Notes under the pieces: generated by a model
Told to the model about the DNA's origin: nothing
What the model saw: the letters and a program-made list of their open reading frames with translations, nothing else
Databases searched by the model: none
Assembly (NCBI RefSeq): GCF_021234875.1
Contig: NZ_JAJQVM010000006.1
Span: 1 to 64,000 of the forward strand
Direction: 5' to 3'
Source: Marinibactrum halimedae
Lineage (GTDB): Bacteria > Pseudomonadota > Gammaproteobacteria > Pseudomonadales > Cellvibrionaceae
Length of the DNA stretch: 64,000 bases
Translations under genes and position numbers: made by a program
Part shown: positions 1 through 9,884 of the stretch, piece by piece
Layout of the letters: each line of letters opens with the position of its first letter
Numbering within the stretch: the stretch's first letter is position 1

Positions 1-3000
1 CCGGTAACAGTGAAGGTATCTAATGATGTCGTACCGGTAATATCACCCGTGTTGGTAACCGTGGTAATCCCATCCACATCAATGGTTGTGGTATCCAGTG
101 TAAAACCAGTAGCTGTTAACGTGACATTGCTATTACTGATATCAATGGTATTCGCAGCATCTCCCGTAACACCCGTTACACCCGCAAAGCTGCCTATACT
201 GGCCGCAGTTAAATCACCTGAGATATTAAGAGTAAGGTTTTGTGTGGTGCCGGTTGAATTAACCGCACCAGCATTGGAGGTTGAGCTGATACCAGAGAAC
301 GTCATTGAATTAGAAGAAAAACCAGCATTACTCAGAGCAATATCCAATCCTAGAGCATTGTCTAAGGTGTCCGCTCCACCACCTCCGCTAAGACTTGTCA
401 CACCTTGGAAAGTAATGCCTGAATAAACAATTTCACCATCCGTGCTGGTTACGCGGAAGGCATCATCGGAAGAGGTTCCGATTAAAGAATTGGCACCCGT
501 TACCGTATCCACATTCACTATCTGAGCACTACCACCGGCTGTACCGGTAATAGTGAAACGATTCCCTGTATTCAGTTGTACACTGGTATCGATACCTGAT
601 CCCAACGTGGCGATATCTGTACCACCACCACCATCGATATAGGATACATTATTAAAAATGGCCCCAGGACTTCCATTACTTGTGATATAAAAATCAACGT
701 CTAGTTGGCCATCAGAACCAATATCGGTAATAGCAAAGGTTTCATTCGCGCTCGTACCGATAACAGCAGAATTATTCGAATCTACCTGTTCTATTCCCTC
801 AAATAAAATACCATCTATACGAAAACCAGCCCCATCCACCACTGTTGACTGGCCAGTAAAATTAGTTAAGTTGTCGCCAGGTGTTATCGTATTTTCAGCC
901 CCACCATCTACCGAAGAAACACCATAAAAGCTAACCCCATTAGAGGAGACATAAATACTACTATCTACACTCGCTCCCACTATAGAAAAAGAATCATCAA
1001 GAGCACTGCCTGTTAATGTGCCCAAATTCGTAACCGACTCTACATTAGAAAATCGAACACTACTTCCATTTACAAAGCCTGCATCTATAGCTGAGCCAGT
1101 ATTCGTTATCGTCGCGTTATCACCCGCTAAGCTCACTTCATCGGCACCGGCAGCAGTATCGATACTGGATAAATTTTCGAACGTAAACCCGGCCCCGGTT
1201 CCCTCAACGGTGACAGTAGCACTGGTAAATACTGATCCACCAGCATCCACAAGGGTAACAACGTCATTCAGAGATGAAGTAGTTAAGGTACCAATATTAG
1301 TAATTGAAGTGATTCCTGAAGAAGGAGACACCTCAATGTCTGAAACAGAAGCCGAAGCATCAGTTCCAACGGTTGCACCAAGGTTTCCTGCATTCAGTGT
1401 ATCTGCACCACCACCGCCGTTAAGGCCAGTTACTCCGCTGAACGATAACGTTGAGGCTAAGCTGGTTTCATTTAGTGAATTAGAGCCGGTAACAGTGAAT
1501 GACTCATTTCCACTGGTCCCAGTTAGAACTCCCACTCCACTGATCGTTTGATAATCTGAACTTAATGCAATAGAGCCTGCGGTAACCGTTCCGTCACCGT
1601 CCAAAATGACACCAAGGTCTCCCGCGCTAAATGTCTCTGTACCACCACCACTAATAAGAGAAGTGACATCGGTAAAGGATCTGCCAGATACACTTTCTTG
1701 TAAGGAATTAGCGGCAGTTAGGGTAAAGTTTTCGCTCAATGAAGAGGAGGTTAGCGCACCCACTTGAGCGTAGTTTTCAGCATTATCAACGGTAATATTG
1801 CCAATGGTTACCGTATCAATATCGGTTATCGTGGCACTAGCATTATCGATATCGATCGTATCATCGCCCAGGCCAACATCAACCGTTAATGTATTGATCA
1901 TGCTCGTACTTGAAATTGATATCGAATCATCACCATCAGAAGAGGTGAGTGTGGCGATATCTGCCAATATATCCCCAGCAATCGTTCCAGTAACCCCTGA
2001 AGTTGAGCCAGAACCCAGTGTTATCCCTAAGGTTCCTCCTGCTCCTTGCCCACTAGCCTGAATAGAAGAACCACTTCGAATGCGCAGTCCAGTAAGGGCG
2101 TTAAAGGTGATTGCACCGCCGGAGCCATCTAACGGATCACCACCATAACCATTGCCGTTTTCATCATTTCCCTCTGCCTCAACCACCACAACCACCGTAC
2201 TCGTGCCGTCGAATCCAATATCGATGTTGGCATTGGTTGAGGTTATCGTTATATCTCCACCATCAATATTTGACGCAGAGCCAGATGTGGCGAGATCTGC
2301 ACCGATTTGCACTGCGCCAGCTGAACTGATTGTAATATTGCCACCTTCAGTTCTGATTTCAGAGTGGCTGGTAAACTCATCTACGTAGGCTTCGAGTGAT
2401 CCGGTACCCAGGTTTAAGGTGCTTGAACTGAATGTTAAATTGCCGGTTGAGGATAAAGCTGAGCCAAAGCTGAGAGTTGCTGCAGTACCAGCTGATCCAT
2501 TCGTACCATTTGTTGCTGTAACACTAGAGCCACCTAAACCACCCCCCCCTTCATTTAAAACAAGTGCACCATTTACTGAGATGGAGATTGCAGATAAAGA
2601 GACATCTCCCGCATCTCCACCATCTCCACCATTTCCACCATTTGCAAGCCCACCGTTTCCACCAGCTCCACCGCTTCCTCCAGAGGTATTGATGGTACTA
2701 GAGGAGGAAATTGCTAAAGTTCCAGATACAGAATCCAAAGTAACTGAACCTGCCCCTGCCCCTGATCCACCTATACCTCCAGAACCCAAACCACCATTAT
2801 TACCCGCAATACCATCAACACCACTGGTATCAATTATTCCGTTGACGGTGATATCACCCACCGCATCTATCGATACAGATCCACTCGTAAAGTCGGCAAT
2901 CGTATCCGCTGCTGTAGCACCTGTAAGTCGTGTGGTAATAATGGAACTTGAGGAATCAATACTCACTTGGCCAAGATCACCCGCTTCGAGATCTAAGCCT

Positions 3001-4790
3001 GCATCAATGTCGACGTTTCCACCATTCGTATTGATCGTGGCACCGGTAATAGAAACACTGTTGTCAGCTTGTAAAGACAAATCCAAAGCACCGTCGCCGT
3101 TAGTGACGCTAATGTTATTGGAAACCGTAATGGTCTCATCGGCTAACAGTGTTAAAGAAGCATCGGAGCTCAAATCCAACGTAATCGACGTATTAACATC
3201 AATGTTACCCTCACCGGAACCCGTTGCATTCTCAGTGGTAATCGTAACATTGGTACCAGCCTCTAAAGCCGTCTCAATATCGGCACCCCGAATATTCGCA
3301 GTGGACGTACCCGCATTAGGGTTAAAGGCACCTGATGTTTCGGTGATATTAGAGGTCGACGAATTGGAAATCGTAATATCGGTTGGATCAATCAACCACT
3401 CGCCGGCCGCACCATTGACTGCACTGGCATCGACCGCCCCCTGAAGATCGACGTACTGCTTACCGGAAGTCTCAATAAACCCACCATCACCCGATTCAGA
3501 GCCCCCTTGAGCACTGATGTCACCATAAAAGCGAGTCGTATCATCTGCCCAAACAATGACTTTACCGCCATCGCCATGGGTACCACCATCGGAAGAAATT
3601 TGGGCAGTGTCACCAACATAAGTGACTTGTGCATTACGCACATTGGGGTTTTGACCTAAGTAATCGCCTCCAATGAGAACTTCACCACCACCGGTATCAC
3701 CTGAGGCATCGATATTGCCTTGATTAAACACACCCACGTTGTCACCGAGGACGTTAACCGTACCGCCCTGACCAGCAACAGAATCGACCAGCACATCACC
3801 ATCCACAATGGCAGTATCACCTTCAATGGTGATATCACCACCGGCAAGAACCCCTTCACTGGAGGCATCAAGAGTACCGGTAGTAATCACATCACCACCG
3901 AAGCCACCCAAGGTAATGGCTCCGCCGGAAGTATCAATGCCAGTGGCACGAACAATGCCGGTATTATTGACTGCCTGACTAAATAAATTGGCCGATACAC
4001 GACCTTCCATCACAACGTTACTGGCTTCGATGGTTCCGCTGTTTAAGACAGCATCCGGCGTACCAAGTGTATTTTCCAACACCTCCTCGGATACTTTAAT
4101 TCCAATAAGGCCGCCTTCATCAAATGTAAGAATCGCCTCTCGTGCAGCGGATAAATTGACAAGCCCGGCACTGATTAACTGGCCAGCGTTTTCCACCGTA
4201 TTTCCGATTAACGCAACGCCATTGGCAGCATTGATAATGCCTCGGTTGATGACGTAGCCCGCGCCGTTGGGGTCGGCTCGAAAGGTATAGTTCCCGGCGT
4301 TGAAATCTTCTAGGTCAACAGCCAGTCCACTCACCACCAAACCGTTCACGTCTACCCTGGCGGTATCGGAAAACACAACACCGCTACTGTTGACCAGCAC
4401 GACGTAACCATTAGCTTCAATGGCACCCGAAATGGTACTGACTTGATTATTGAGAACATTATTGACCGCGATCGCGGTATCGGTAGGCTGGACAAACAAC
4501 ACGGTCTCATCGGCATCGACATCAAAGCTTTGCCAATCGATGACCATGGACTGGGTGTTCTGATCGATTGTCGTTAAGGTATCTTGCTGAATGATGGTAC
4601 CGTCACCGGCTGTGACCGTCCCTCCAGCAGGGCCTGCAACCGCGACCTGTGAGCAGAGATTTGCCATGAAGATACTGGCGGCCAGTTTATTGGCAAAATG
4701 CAGTTTTCGCTTTATTCCCCGGTAGCTCAATGTCACCAAGCCGCCCGAGAACAGGTAAGTTCCCTCACCGCAAATAACTTTTCTACTCAC
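1..4790 (-). CDS. TpsA-type filamentous haemagglutinin-like adhesin, 5' part only
   Basis: Secreted partner of a two-partner secretion system, probably a surface beta-helical adhesin. The minus frame is open from a GTG at 4790 to the left edge (at least 1596 residues; the C-terminus is outside). The start has an AGGGAG ribosome site about 7 bases upstream. A long signal region (FANKLAASIFMANLCSQVAVA) is followed by the TPS/haemagglutination domain: DWQSFDVDADETVLF, then VNNVLNNQVSTISGAIEANG, then NSSGVVFSDTARVDVNGL, which corresponds to the family's NPNGI-F-A-V-VGGL block. A Gly/Asn-rich stretch is encoded near 2500-2800 and spaced GGGGADT repeats near 360-1660. The TpsB gene lies directly upstream on the same strand, 135 bp away. 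Pro/Ser-rich frames on the plus strand are antisense shadows. The substrate or adhesive target is unknown. Confidence 0.9.
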   Translation of the reverse strand, partial: MSRKVICGEGTYLFSGGLVTLSYRGIKRKLHFANKLAASIFMANLCSQVAVAGPAGGTVTAGDGTIIQQDTLTTIDQNTQSMVIDWQSFDVDADETVLFVQPTDTAIAVNNVLNNQVSTISGAIEANGYVVLVNSSGVVFSDTARVDVNGLVVSGLAVDLEDFNAGNYTFRADPNGAGYVINRGIINAANGVALIGNTVENAGQLISAGLVNLSAAREAILTFDEGGLIGIKVSEEVLENTLGTPDAVLNSGTIEASNVVMEGRVSANLFSQAVNNTGIVRATGIDTSGGAITLGGFGGDVITTGTLDASSEGVLAGGDITIEGDTAIVDGDVLVDSVAGQGGTVNVLGDNVGVFNQGNIDASGDTGGGEVLIGGDYLGQNPNVRNAQVTYVGDTAQISSDGGTHGDGGKVIVWADDTTRFYGDISAQGGSESGDGGFIETSGKQYVDLQGAVDASAVNGAAGEWLIDPTDITISNSSTSNITETSGAFNPNAGTSTANIRGADIETALEAGTNVTITTENATGSGEGNIDVNTSITLDLSSDASLTLLADETITVSNNISVTNGDGALDLSLQADNSVSITGATINTNGGNVDIDAGLDLEAGDLGQVSIDSSSSIITTRLTGATAADTIADFTSGSVSIDAVGDITVNGIIDTSGVDGIAGNNGGLGSGGIGGSGAGAGSVTLDSVSGTLAISSSSTINTSGGSGGAGGNGGLANGGNGGDGGDAGDVSLSAISISVNGALVLNEGGGGLGGSSVTATNGTNGSAGTAATLSFGSALSSTGNLTFSSSTLNLGTGSLEAYVDEFTSHSEIRTEGGNITISSAGAVQIGADLATSGSASNIDGGDITITSTNANIDIGFDGTSTVVVVVEAEGNDENGNGYGGDPLDGSGGAITFNALTGLRIRSGSSIQASGQGAGGTLGITLGSGSTSGVTGTIAGDILADIATLTSSDGDDSISISSTSMINTLTVDVGLGDDTIDIDNASATITDIDTVTIGNITVDNAENYAQVGALTSSSLSENFTLTAANSLQESVSGRSFTDVTSLISGGGTETFSAGDLGVILDGDGTVTAGSIALSSDYQTISGVGVLTGTSGNESFTVTGSNSLNETSLASTLSFSGVTGLNGGGGADTLNAGNLGATVGTDASASVSDIEVSPSSGITSITNIGTLTTSSLNDVVTLVDAGGSVFTSATVTVEGTGAGFTFENLSSIDTAAGADEVSLAGDNATITNTGSAIDAGFVNGSSVRFSNVESVTNLGTLTGSALDDSFSIVGASVDSSIYVSSNGVSFYGVSSVDGGAENTITPGDNLTNFTGQSTVVDGAGFRIDGILFEGIEQVDSNNSAVIGTSANETFAITDIGSDGQLDVDFYITSNGSPGAIFNNVSYIDGGGGTDIATLGSGIDTSVQLNTGNRFTITGTAGGSAQIVNVDTVTGANSLIGTSSDDAFRVTSTDGEIVYSGITFQGVTSLSGGGGADTLDNALGLDIALSNAGFSSNSMTFSGISSTSNAGAVNSTGTTQNLTLNISGDLTAASIGSFAGVTGVTGDAANTIDISNSNVTLTATGFTLDTTTIDVDGITTVTNTGDITGTTSLDTFTVT
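363..1660 (-). repeat. About 85-residue repeats with RTX-like GGGGADT cores in TpsA
   Basis: Six diverged units, roughly 245-275 bp apart, have cores near 385, 620, 905, 1155, 1410 and 1650. Typical translations are FSGVTGLNGGGGADTLN and FQGVTSLSGGGGADTLD; others are weaker (YIDGGGGTDIA, SSIDTAAGADE). Between cores each unit carries a phrase such as NRFTITG or DTFTVTG. The core fits the GGxGxDxUx calcium-binding nonapeptide of RTX proteins, but occurs once per unit rather than in a tandem run. Calcium binding is inference. Confidence 0.7.
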
Positions 4791-4844
4791 TGTAGACTCC
4801 CTCTTTATGCCCAAATCAGAGCATTTACGTTACACAATTATTGT

Positions 4845-4880
4845 TGAACAGTTAACAAGCAATTAACTGAACGGTTAACA
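4845..4880. promoter_or_regulatory. Paired 13-bp direct repeats upstream of tpsA
   Basis: TGAACAGTTAACA (4845-4857) and TGAACGGTTAACA (4868-4880) differ at one base and are offset by 23 bp, about two helical turns. Each contains the palindrome GTTAAC. They lie in the tpsB-tpsA gap, 55-90 bp upstream of the tpsA start, where a regulator could bind. No regulator is identified. Confidence 0.3.
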
Positions 4881-4925
4881 AAATAGAACTAAAAACGCGC
4901 CATATGCCCACTTTAGAGTGCTTAT

Positions 4926-6872
4926 TTATTCAAAAAAGTACGTAAAGTCCGCAAAAATATTCAATCCTTCAGATTCAATCTCTGAGCCCTCATCGCTAAA
5001 CCCTGATCCGATTGATTTTGTAAAACTGAAAGATGAAGTGAAAGCATTGCCATAGTTCACTTTAATTAACCCACCCGCGCCCTGAATATGACCAAACTGA
5101 TCATCATCTCGCCCATCCGTTGCATAAGCTTCGCCATAGGCGCCATCCCATACCAACGCGAACTGCAAGAAATCACCAATCGTGCGGCCGCCACCAACAC
5201 CGAAATCCAAAACAGAAGGCAAATTCCAGTACCATTCGACCCCCAAGTAAGTGCCGACATCCGCCGAGAAATCTCCCGGTTGATATGCCCTAACGCCGTT
5301 GGCCCCGCTTAATACAATCTGTTCAAATCCCGGCAAACCTTGCTCGGTATATTGCCAGCGAGACTTGAGAAGGAACTGGGTGGGGATTTTGATAAACGGG
5401 ATATCCCAAAATGCCAAAGTGGTTGTTGAAGCTGATAACTTATAAAATTCCGGATCTTGGAGTTCATCCACATCAGTTTGGAAGTCTCCATAAAGCAGAT
5501 TCACTTCGTAAGCATTCAGCATTCTCGACGCCGTACTTAATTTGTCGCCACGAAGATAGAAGTTGGCCCCTAAGATGCGTTCATCATCAACCACACTGGA
5601 AGCAGCGGCCGCCTCCAAATCCGTTCCTCGATCAAGTAACGACACGCCTGAAGAAAAATTAGTGGTTCGACTGCGACGAAATTTGTGCTCAAGCCCAACG
5701 GTGTAAGTTTCATTAAGACCGGTAATACCAAGACGTGAGATGGCCTCTCCAACGACAGCGAAGTCAGTTTGATCCACTGACACTTTGACTCGGGTTCTGG
5801 GGCCACGAACAGGGAAAGAGTAAGAAAGCTGATACAAATCAGACTCGTCCGGTGAAAAGGACTTCATGTAACCCACGTTGATTTCATCGCCATAGCCAAA
5901 AGGATTATTCCATTCAGCCAGACCATACAAACGATGTTCACCGGTAAATTCGGAACCATGGTTATCTGACCGCAACGAAAAGCGATAAGGTTGCTCACGG
6001 TTTACATCAATATTCAGCAGGGTTTCGCCAACATTATCTCCAGCAGAGAAAGAACCATAGACGTTCAACCCAGGATAATCGTTCAACAGATAAATCCCTT
6101 CTTCAACCGCCTTTTGGTTAACCAAATTGCCATTATTTTGCTCAAACGGCGCCGCAAGGGTTTCTACTCGATAACGTTGTGCATTCGCGACTTTCACACC
6201 TCCCTGGATACCCTCCAAAATCGCCAATTTAACCACTGCATTTTGTACTTGCTGTGCAGGAATATAAGCTTGAGCCAAAAATAAACCACGCTCTCTGTAA
6301 TAAGACTGCACTCGATTGGCAATTTCATTGAGGCCTCGAATACTAATACCACGCTGCGAACGCTGCTCTTGCAATAATTCAATCAAGCCTTCGGTATTCG
6401 AACCACGCAAATTTCCAGGCCTTGACAAGGTGCCCACTGAGGCAAGGTATTCACCAATCTGCTCAAGCTCTTGATGGGTAAAACCGCTTACCACCATATT
6501 GTCTTCTTGCATCAATTCGACGCGGGCATTCTCTACCAGCTCAGCCACTTCATCAGCGTGTACACCTAGATCAGGAAATTCAGGTATGCGATCAAAAACA
6601 ATTTGTTTAACGATGATCCGCGTTTCATCATCGCGGCGGCTGACACCTTTGACTTCAATATTCTGCTTAGGGGCAAATTCTTCTGCTGCACGATCTCGAT
6701 ACTCAGCTTCAAAGTCCCGCTCATCAATGATGTGCAAACTGCCGTCCCGCGAGGTGCCGAACGTGGGCACAAACTGCTCATCACCCACTTGTGCAAACGC
6801 TGGAGCGTACACTCCTAACTTCACCAGTGCCACAGCGACACTAAAACTGGCTAACTTACTAATCCTTGGCAT
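4926..6872 (-). CDS. TpsB outer-membrane transporter (ShlB/FhaC family)
   Basis: Omp85-superfamily two-partner secretion transporter, expected to recognise the TPS domain of the adjacent TpsA and move it across the outer membrane. The 648-residue product starts with a signal peptide (cleavage likely after APAFA). The N-terminal third fits POTRA domains, for example YYRERGLFLAQAYIPAQQVQNA and VKLAILEG. The C-terminal two thirds are barrel-like, with alternating aromatic strands and a final ...FADFTYFFE ending in aromatic residues, as is usual for barrel assembly signals. Length is slightly above the usual 550-600. It lies between ppkA and tpsA on the same strand, so it may be co-transcribed with both. 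The ATG at 6872 follows a TAAGG site. Confidence 0.92.
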   Translation of the reverse strand: MPRISKLASFSVAVALVKLGVYAPAFAQVGDEQFVPTFGTSRDGSLHIIDERDFEAEYRDRAAEEFAPKQNIEVKGVSRRDDETRIIVKQIVFDRIPEFPDLGVHADEVAELVENARVELMQEDNMVVSGFTHQELEQIGEYLASVGTLSRPGNLRGSNTEGLIELLQEQRSQRGISIRGLNEIANRVQSYYRERGLFLAQAYIPAQQVQNAVVKLAILEGIQGGVKVANAQRYRVETLAAPFEQNNGNLVNQKAVEEGIYLLNDYPGLNVYGSFSAGDNVGETLLNIDVNREQPYRFSLRSDNHGSEFTGEHRLYGLAEWNNPFGYGDEINVGYMKSFSPDESDLYQLSYSFPVRGPRTRVKVSVDQTDFAVVGEAISRLGITGLNETYTVGLEHKFRRSRTTNFSSGVSLLDRGTDLEAAAASSVVDDERILGANFYLRGDKLSTASRMLNAYEVNLLYGDFQTDVDELQDPEFYKLSASTTTLAFWDIPFIKIPTQFLLKSRWQYTEQGLPGFEQIVLSGANGVRAYQPGDFSADVGTYLGVEWYWNLPSVLDFGVGGGRTIGDFLQFALVWDGAYGEAYATDGRDDDQFGHIQGAGGLIKVNYGNAFTSSFSFTKSIGSGFSDEGSEIESEGLNIFADFTYFFE

Positions 6873-6953
6873 GAAAAACCTTACTTAATGTCAATCGCTT
6901 AGCCGATCATCCTAATTTTGATCAGACCAAAAATGAATGTAACGTCTCGTTAT

Positions 6954-6989
6954 AATCTCAACACCCAAAACAATCTCAACACCCAAAAA
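6954..6989. repeat. 18-bp tandem duplication between ppkA and tpsB
   Basis: AATCTCAACACCCAAAAC occurs at 6954-6971 and again at 6972-6989 with one mismatch. It lies just beyond the ppkA stop. One of many short tandem arrays in this window. Confidence 0.85.
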
Positions 6990-6995
6990 CCGCGT

Positions 6996-9680
6996 TCATT
7001 GAACTACCCGCAACACCCGAAACCCTGTAATACCATCCGGGCTTCCATTGTGCTCATGTACCGTCTCTGCATCACAACGTGACATGGGGTCGCGAATACT
7101 ACCCCCCATTGCCAATACGGATGACCCAGAAGTCACCCACTCCTGAACATTACCTAAACTGTTCACAAGCCCGTAACCATTGCGCTCACCGGAGTTCACT
7201 GGAATAACGCTGTCACCCTTAGAGATACCATTGAATTTTAAATAGCAGTTACGGTTGGGGTCAGGCTGGGAGCCCGCCGCACGGGCGCCGCCTTGCCACT
7301 CACTCTTAGTGGGAATTCGGTACTCATACCCCGTCATTTGCCCCAACCAAGTAGCATACTGATTGGCCTCGGCGAACGAAAAACTGGTGACAGGTAATTT
7401 ATCGTCCCCACCAATCGAACTACAGGCTTTCGTTGCTGCGCAATATTTATTGGCATCACGCACACTGATTTCATACCTGGAAATGGCCAATTTAATGTCA
7501 GGATCATCTGGGGAGGGATACACCACCATAACCGGTGGCTTAAAACCTTTGCGAGCACTGTCTCGACAGGGCTTCGCCGAACCAGCCCGAATATGTCCGC
7601 AAAAATCAATTTTTAGTGATTTCAAAGACGCCTGAGAAGGGAACAATTGTCTAGCAACATTCAACATATCTTGAGCCGAGGACGGGCTTCTTCTCGCCGT
7701 TTGTTTGACACAGGTCTCTGTCATACCGGATAACTGAGGAACAAACGTCATCGCCTGCTGAGGGTATTTCTGAGAAAACGCATCAAAAGCAGCTTTCGGC
7801 TCACCCGCTAAATTTAAATTTTTCTTACAAGCAAATTTACTGAAAAGCTGTTTCACGGCTCGATCGTAAGCATCTTTCTCTTTTTGAGCCTGAATACGAT
7901 TCTGGCGAGCTTTCTCAGCTCGAATTGCGGCTTGCTCTCGCGCTTCTTCTGCGGCTTCTGCGGCGGCAATACTGGCTTCTAAATCTCTCTGCGCCTGCTC
8001 GATGGCCGCTTTTTCCAACACAATAGGCTCTGTGATTTCCACCCATTTTTTCGCGATCTCAAGACGAGCCCTAGCCGCATCAAGATCACCGGCTTCACGA
8101 GCGTCTGCTGCCAACTGCACGAACTGATCTGAGATGCGCATTTCAAAATCCGCCACAACAGTGTCATCTTCCTCGGCAACACCGGATAACTCCTCCAGTG
8201 TTTTACGGGCGTTGCTTTGCCATTTTTTAGACAACAAATTCTCCGTCAGTAATTCTTCCATCCGCTCAACCGAAAAGGTGTAGGTTTGCTGCCTCAATTC
8301 AACCACGCGCTCTTTTTCTAACTCTTGCCGCAACGCTTCTTCCCGTTGCTGAACCTGAAAATAAGAAACGATCGCCACAACGGCCATGACGGCCAATAAC
8401 CCAAAGACAATTACAGGACTGCGCCGGGTGCCAAAAAACTCTGACACAAATTCATCAACGGAAGCCGTTCGATCTTCCCGGTGGAGAGCCAACGCTTTCT
8501 CTAGTGCACGCCACTGACGATTGCTTAACGCAGTAATTCGTGAAGGCTTGTCGGTGGTTACTTTGTTGGCGGGTGTTTTGTCGTAAGGGTGACGTCCCGT
8601 CAGCATTTCGTAGGCAACACAGGCCAACGCATACACATCATCACGAGGGTCAGGGTCTTCCCCTTCCAGCATTTCATAGCTGGCATAAGCCGGTGTTAAG
8701 GCCCCCAGACTGCCCGCATCAAATTCATCGTCTTCATCCACCCCTTCCGAAACCGCTCGTGCGATGCCAAAATCCAGCACTTTCGCTGCAATATTAGAAG
8801 CTTCTTTATCTTCTTCTGAAGCAGTAACAAAAATGTTGCCCGGCTTAAAATCAGAATGAACAATGCCGTGAGAATGTGCGTAACTCAACGCACTGGCGAT
8901 ATCTTTAGTGACACGTAGCGCCAGTTGATGCTCAAGACCCAGACCGTTACTTCCACGCAGCAACGTATCTAGGGGCTGGCCATCCAAAAACTCCATCGTC
9001 ATAAAAACGATTTCACCATCCCGGTCGAAATCGTGCACATTCACAATATTGGGATGGGCCAGCGTTTGAGACTTTCGAGCTTCTCGCTGAAGGGTGACAA
9101 ACGCCTGGGGATGGCGACGAAAATCTTCATTCAGAACTTTTACCGCCACATAGGGGTTACTGTCGCGCGCCTCCACTTTACGACGGTCAATCGCTTGATA
9201 AACCGCCCCCATTCCACCCACGCCGAGCAAATCAACAATCTCGAAGCGATTTCGAATAACACGTAAATCTTCGCCTGTCTGAGGCGATGAAGATTGAGGC
9301 GCTGTGGGTGCAATGGGCTTTCGCTCATAATTGCGATGCTTTGTATGCGCCCCAGAGTCCTGTGCAGGCGCCCCTTGTGCACCCTGTGATTGAGCGCCAC
9401 TCGGTTTGGCAATCAACGTACGGTCATTGGGAGAAGCTTGCGCCGGCGTGGCTTGTCGTGGTCTGTCCGCTATAACGGTACGATCACTCACTTGCGTTTG
9501 CTTAGGCGACGCCGCTTGAGCGGATTTGCGATTATCACCGGTAATGCTATGTTTATTATCAGTAGGCTTTTTTACTACTGGCTTACGCGGAGTGAAGACA
9601 GTTTTATCTCCATTATCATCAGGGCTGCCTTCTTTATTTGATGGTTGAGAGACAAAAACCGTACGATCTTCTTCGGACAT
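6996..9680 (-). CDS. ppkA: T6SS Ser/Thr kinase PpkA-like with periplasmic FGE/SUMF1-type domain
   Basis: Membrane kinase likely to control the divergent T6SS operon by threonine phosphorylation. Order: disordered N-terminus (1-140) with DRTVF (5-9), DKTVF (25-29), DRTVI (66-70) and DRTLI (86-90); kinase domain about 145-415 with glycine loop GVGGMGAV (153-160), Lys181 in VAVKV, catalytic loop HSDFKPGN (275-282) and DFG 303-305; membrane helix about 421-440; coiled coil about 445-640; C-terminal formylglycine-generating-enzyme-like domain (PVTSFSFAEANQYA, RIPTKSEWQ, LGNVQEWV, GGS, GFRVLR). The HRD motif reads HSD, so it is not an RD kinase, but the catalytic Asp is kept. The FGE domain lacks the usual closely spaced cysteine pair, so it is probably not an oxidase. 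The ATG at 9680 follows GGAAGAGG. 894 residues. Confidence 0.9.
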   Translation of the reverse strand: MSEEDRTVFVSQPSNKEGSPDDNGDKTVFTPRKPVVKKPTDNKHSITGDNRKSAQAASPKQTQVSDRTVIADRPRQATPAQASPNDRTLIAKPSGAQSQGAQGAPAQDSGAHTKHRNYERKPIAPTAPQSSSPQTGEDLRVIRNRFEIVDLLGVGGMGAVYQAIDRRKVEARDSNPYVAVKVLNEDFRRHPQAFVTLQREARKSQTLAHPNIVNVHDFDRDGEIVFMTMEFLDGQPLDTLLRGSNGLGLEHQLALRVTKDIASALSYAHSHGIVHSDFKPGNIFVTASEEDKEASNIAAKVLDFGIARAVSEGVDEDDEFDAGSLGALTPAYASYEMLEGEDPDPRDDVYALACVAYEMLTGRHPYDKTPANKVTTDKPSRITALSNRQWRALEKALALHREDRTASVDEFVSEFFGTRRSPVIVFGLLAVMAVVAIVSYFQVQQREEALRQELEKERVVELRQQTYTFSVERMEELLTENLLSKKWQSNARKTLEELSGVAEEDDTVVADFEMRISDQFVQLAADAREAGDLDAARARLEIAKKWVEITEPIVLEKAAIEQAQRDLEASIAAAEAAEEAREQAAIRAEKARQNRIQAQKEKDAYDRAVKQLFSKFACKKNLNLAGEPKAAFDAFSQKYPQQAMTFVPQLSGMTETCVKQTARRSPSSAQDMLNVARQLFPSQASLKSLKIDFCGHIRAGSAKPCRDSARKGFKPPVMVVYPSPDDPDIKLAISRYEISVRDANKYCAATKACSSIGGDDKLPVTSFSFAEANQYATWLGQMTGYEYRIPTKSEWQGGARAAGSQPDPNRNCYLKFNGISKGDSVIPVNSGERNGYGLVNSLGNVQEWVTSGSSVLAMGGSIRDPMSRCDAETVHEHNGSPDGITGFRVLRVVQ

Positions 9681-9867
9681 TGAACGACCTCTTCCTGAAG
9701 CATCAACAACGCTATGTAGCTACCTCCCTTTTTGACCCCTCACCATAGATTTGGCTCCAATCACAACGATCAAAAACCGATTCACAGCGAAGAACCACCA
9801 AGGGGCTCGAAAAACTCAGTATTCCCACCTACACAAAAAATTGACCTTTAAAACAACAAAAATAAGT

Positions 9868-9884
9868 ATTCTTGTAATAAGAAT
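9868..9884. promoter_or_regulatory. Inverted repeat in the ppkA upstream region
   Basis: ATTCTT-GTAAT-AAGAAT is a perfect 6-bp inverted repeat. Read on the minus strand it directly follows TTGGCA (5/6 match to a -35 box). It could be an operator over a ppkA promoter, though the -10 match downstream is poor. Confidence 0.25.

Noticed and set aside
1018-3444. Several plus-strand frames (1018-1551, 1798-2061, 2419-3444) with Pro/Ser/Val-rich products
   Set aside because: They are antisense to the continuous TpsA frame; the Pro/Ser richness mirrors Gly/Asn/Thr codons of its repeats, and they have no ribosome sites or families.
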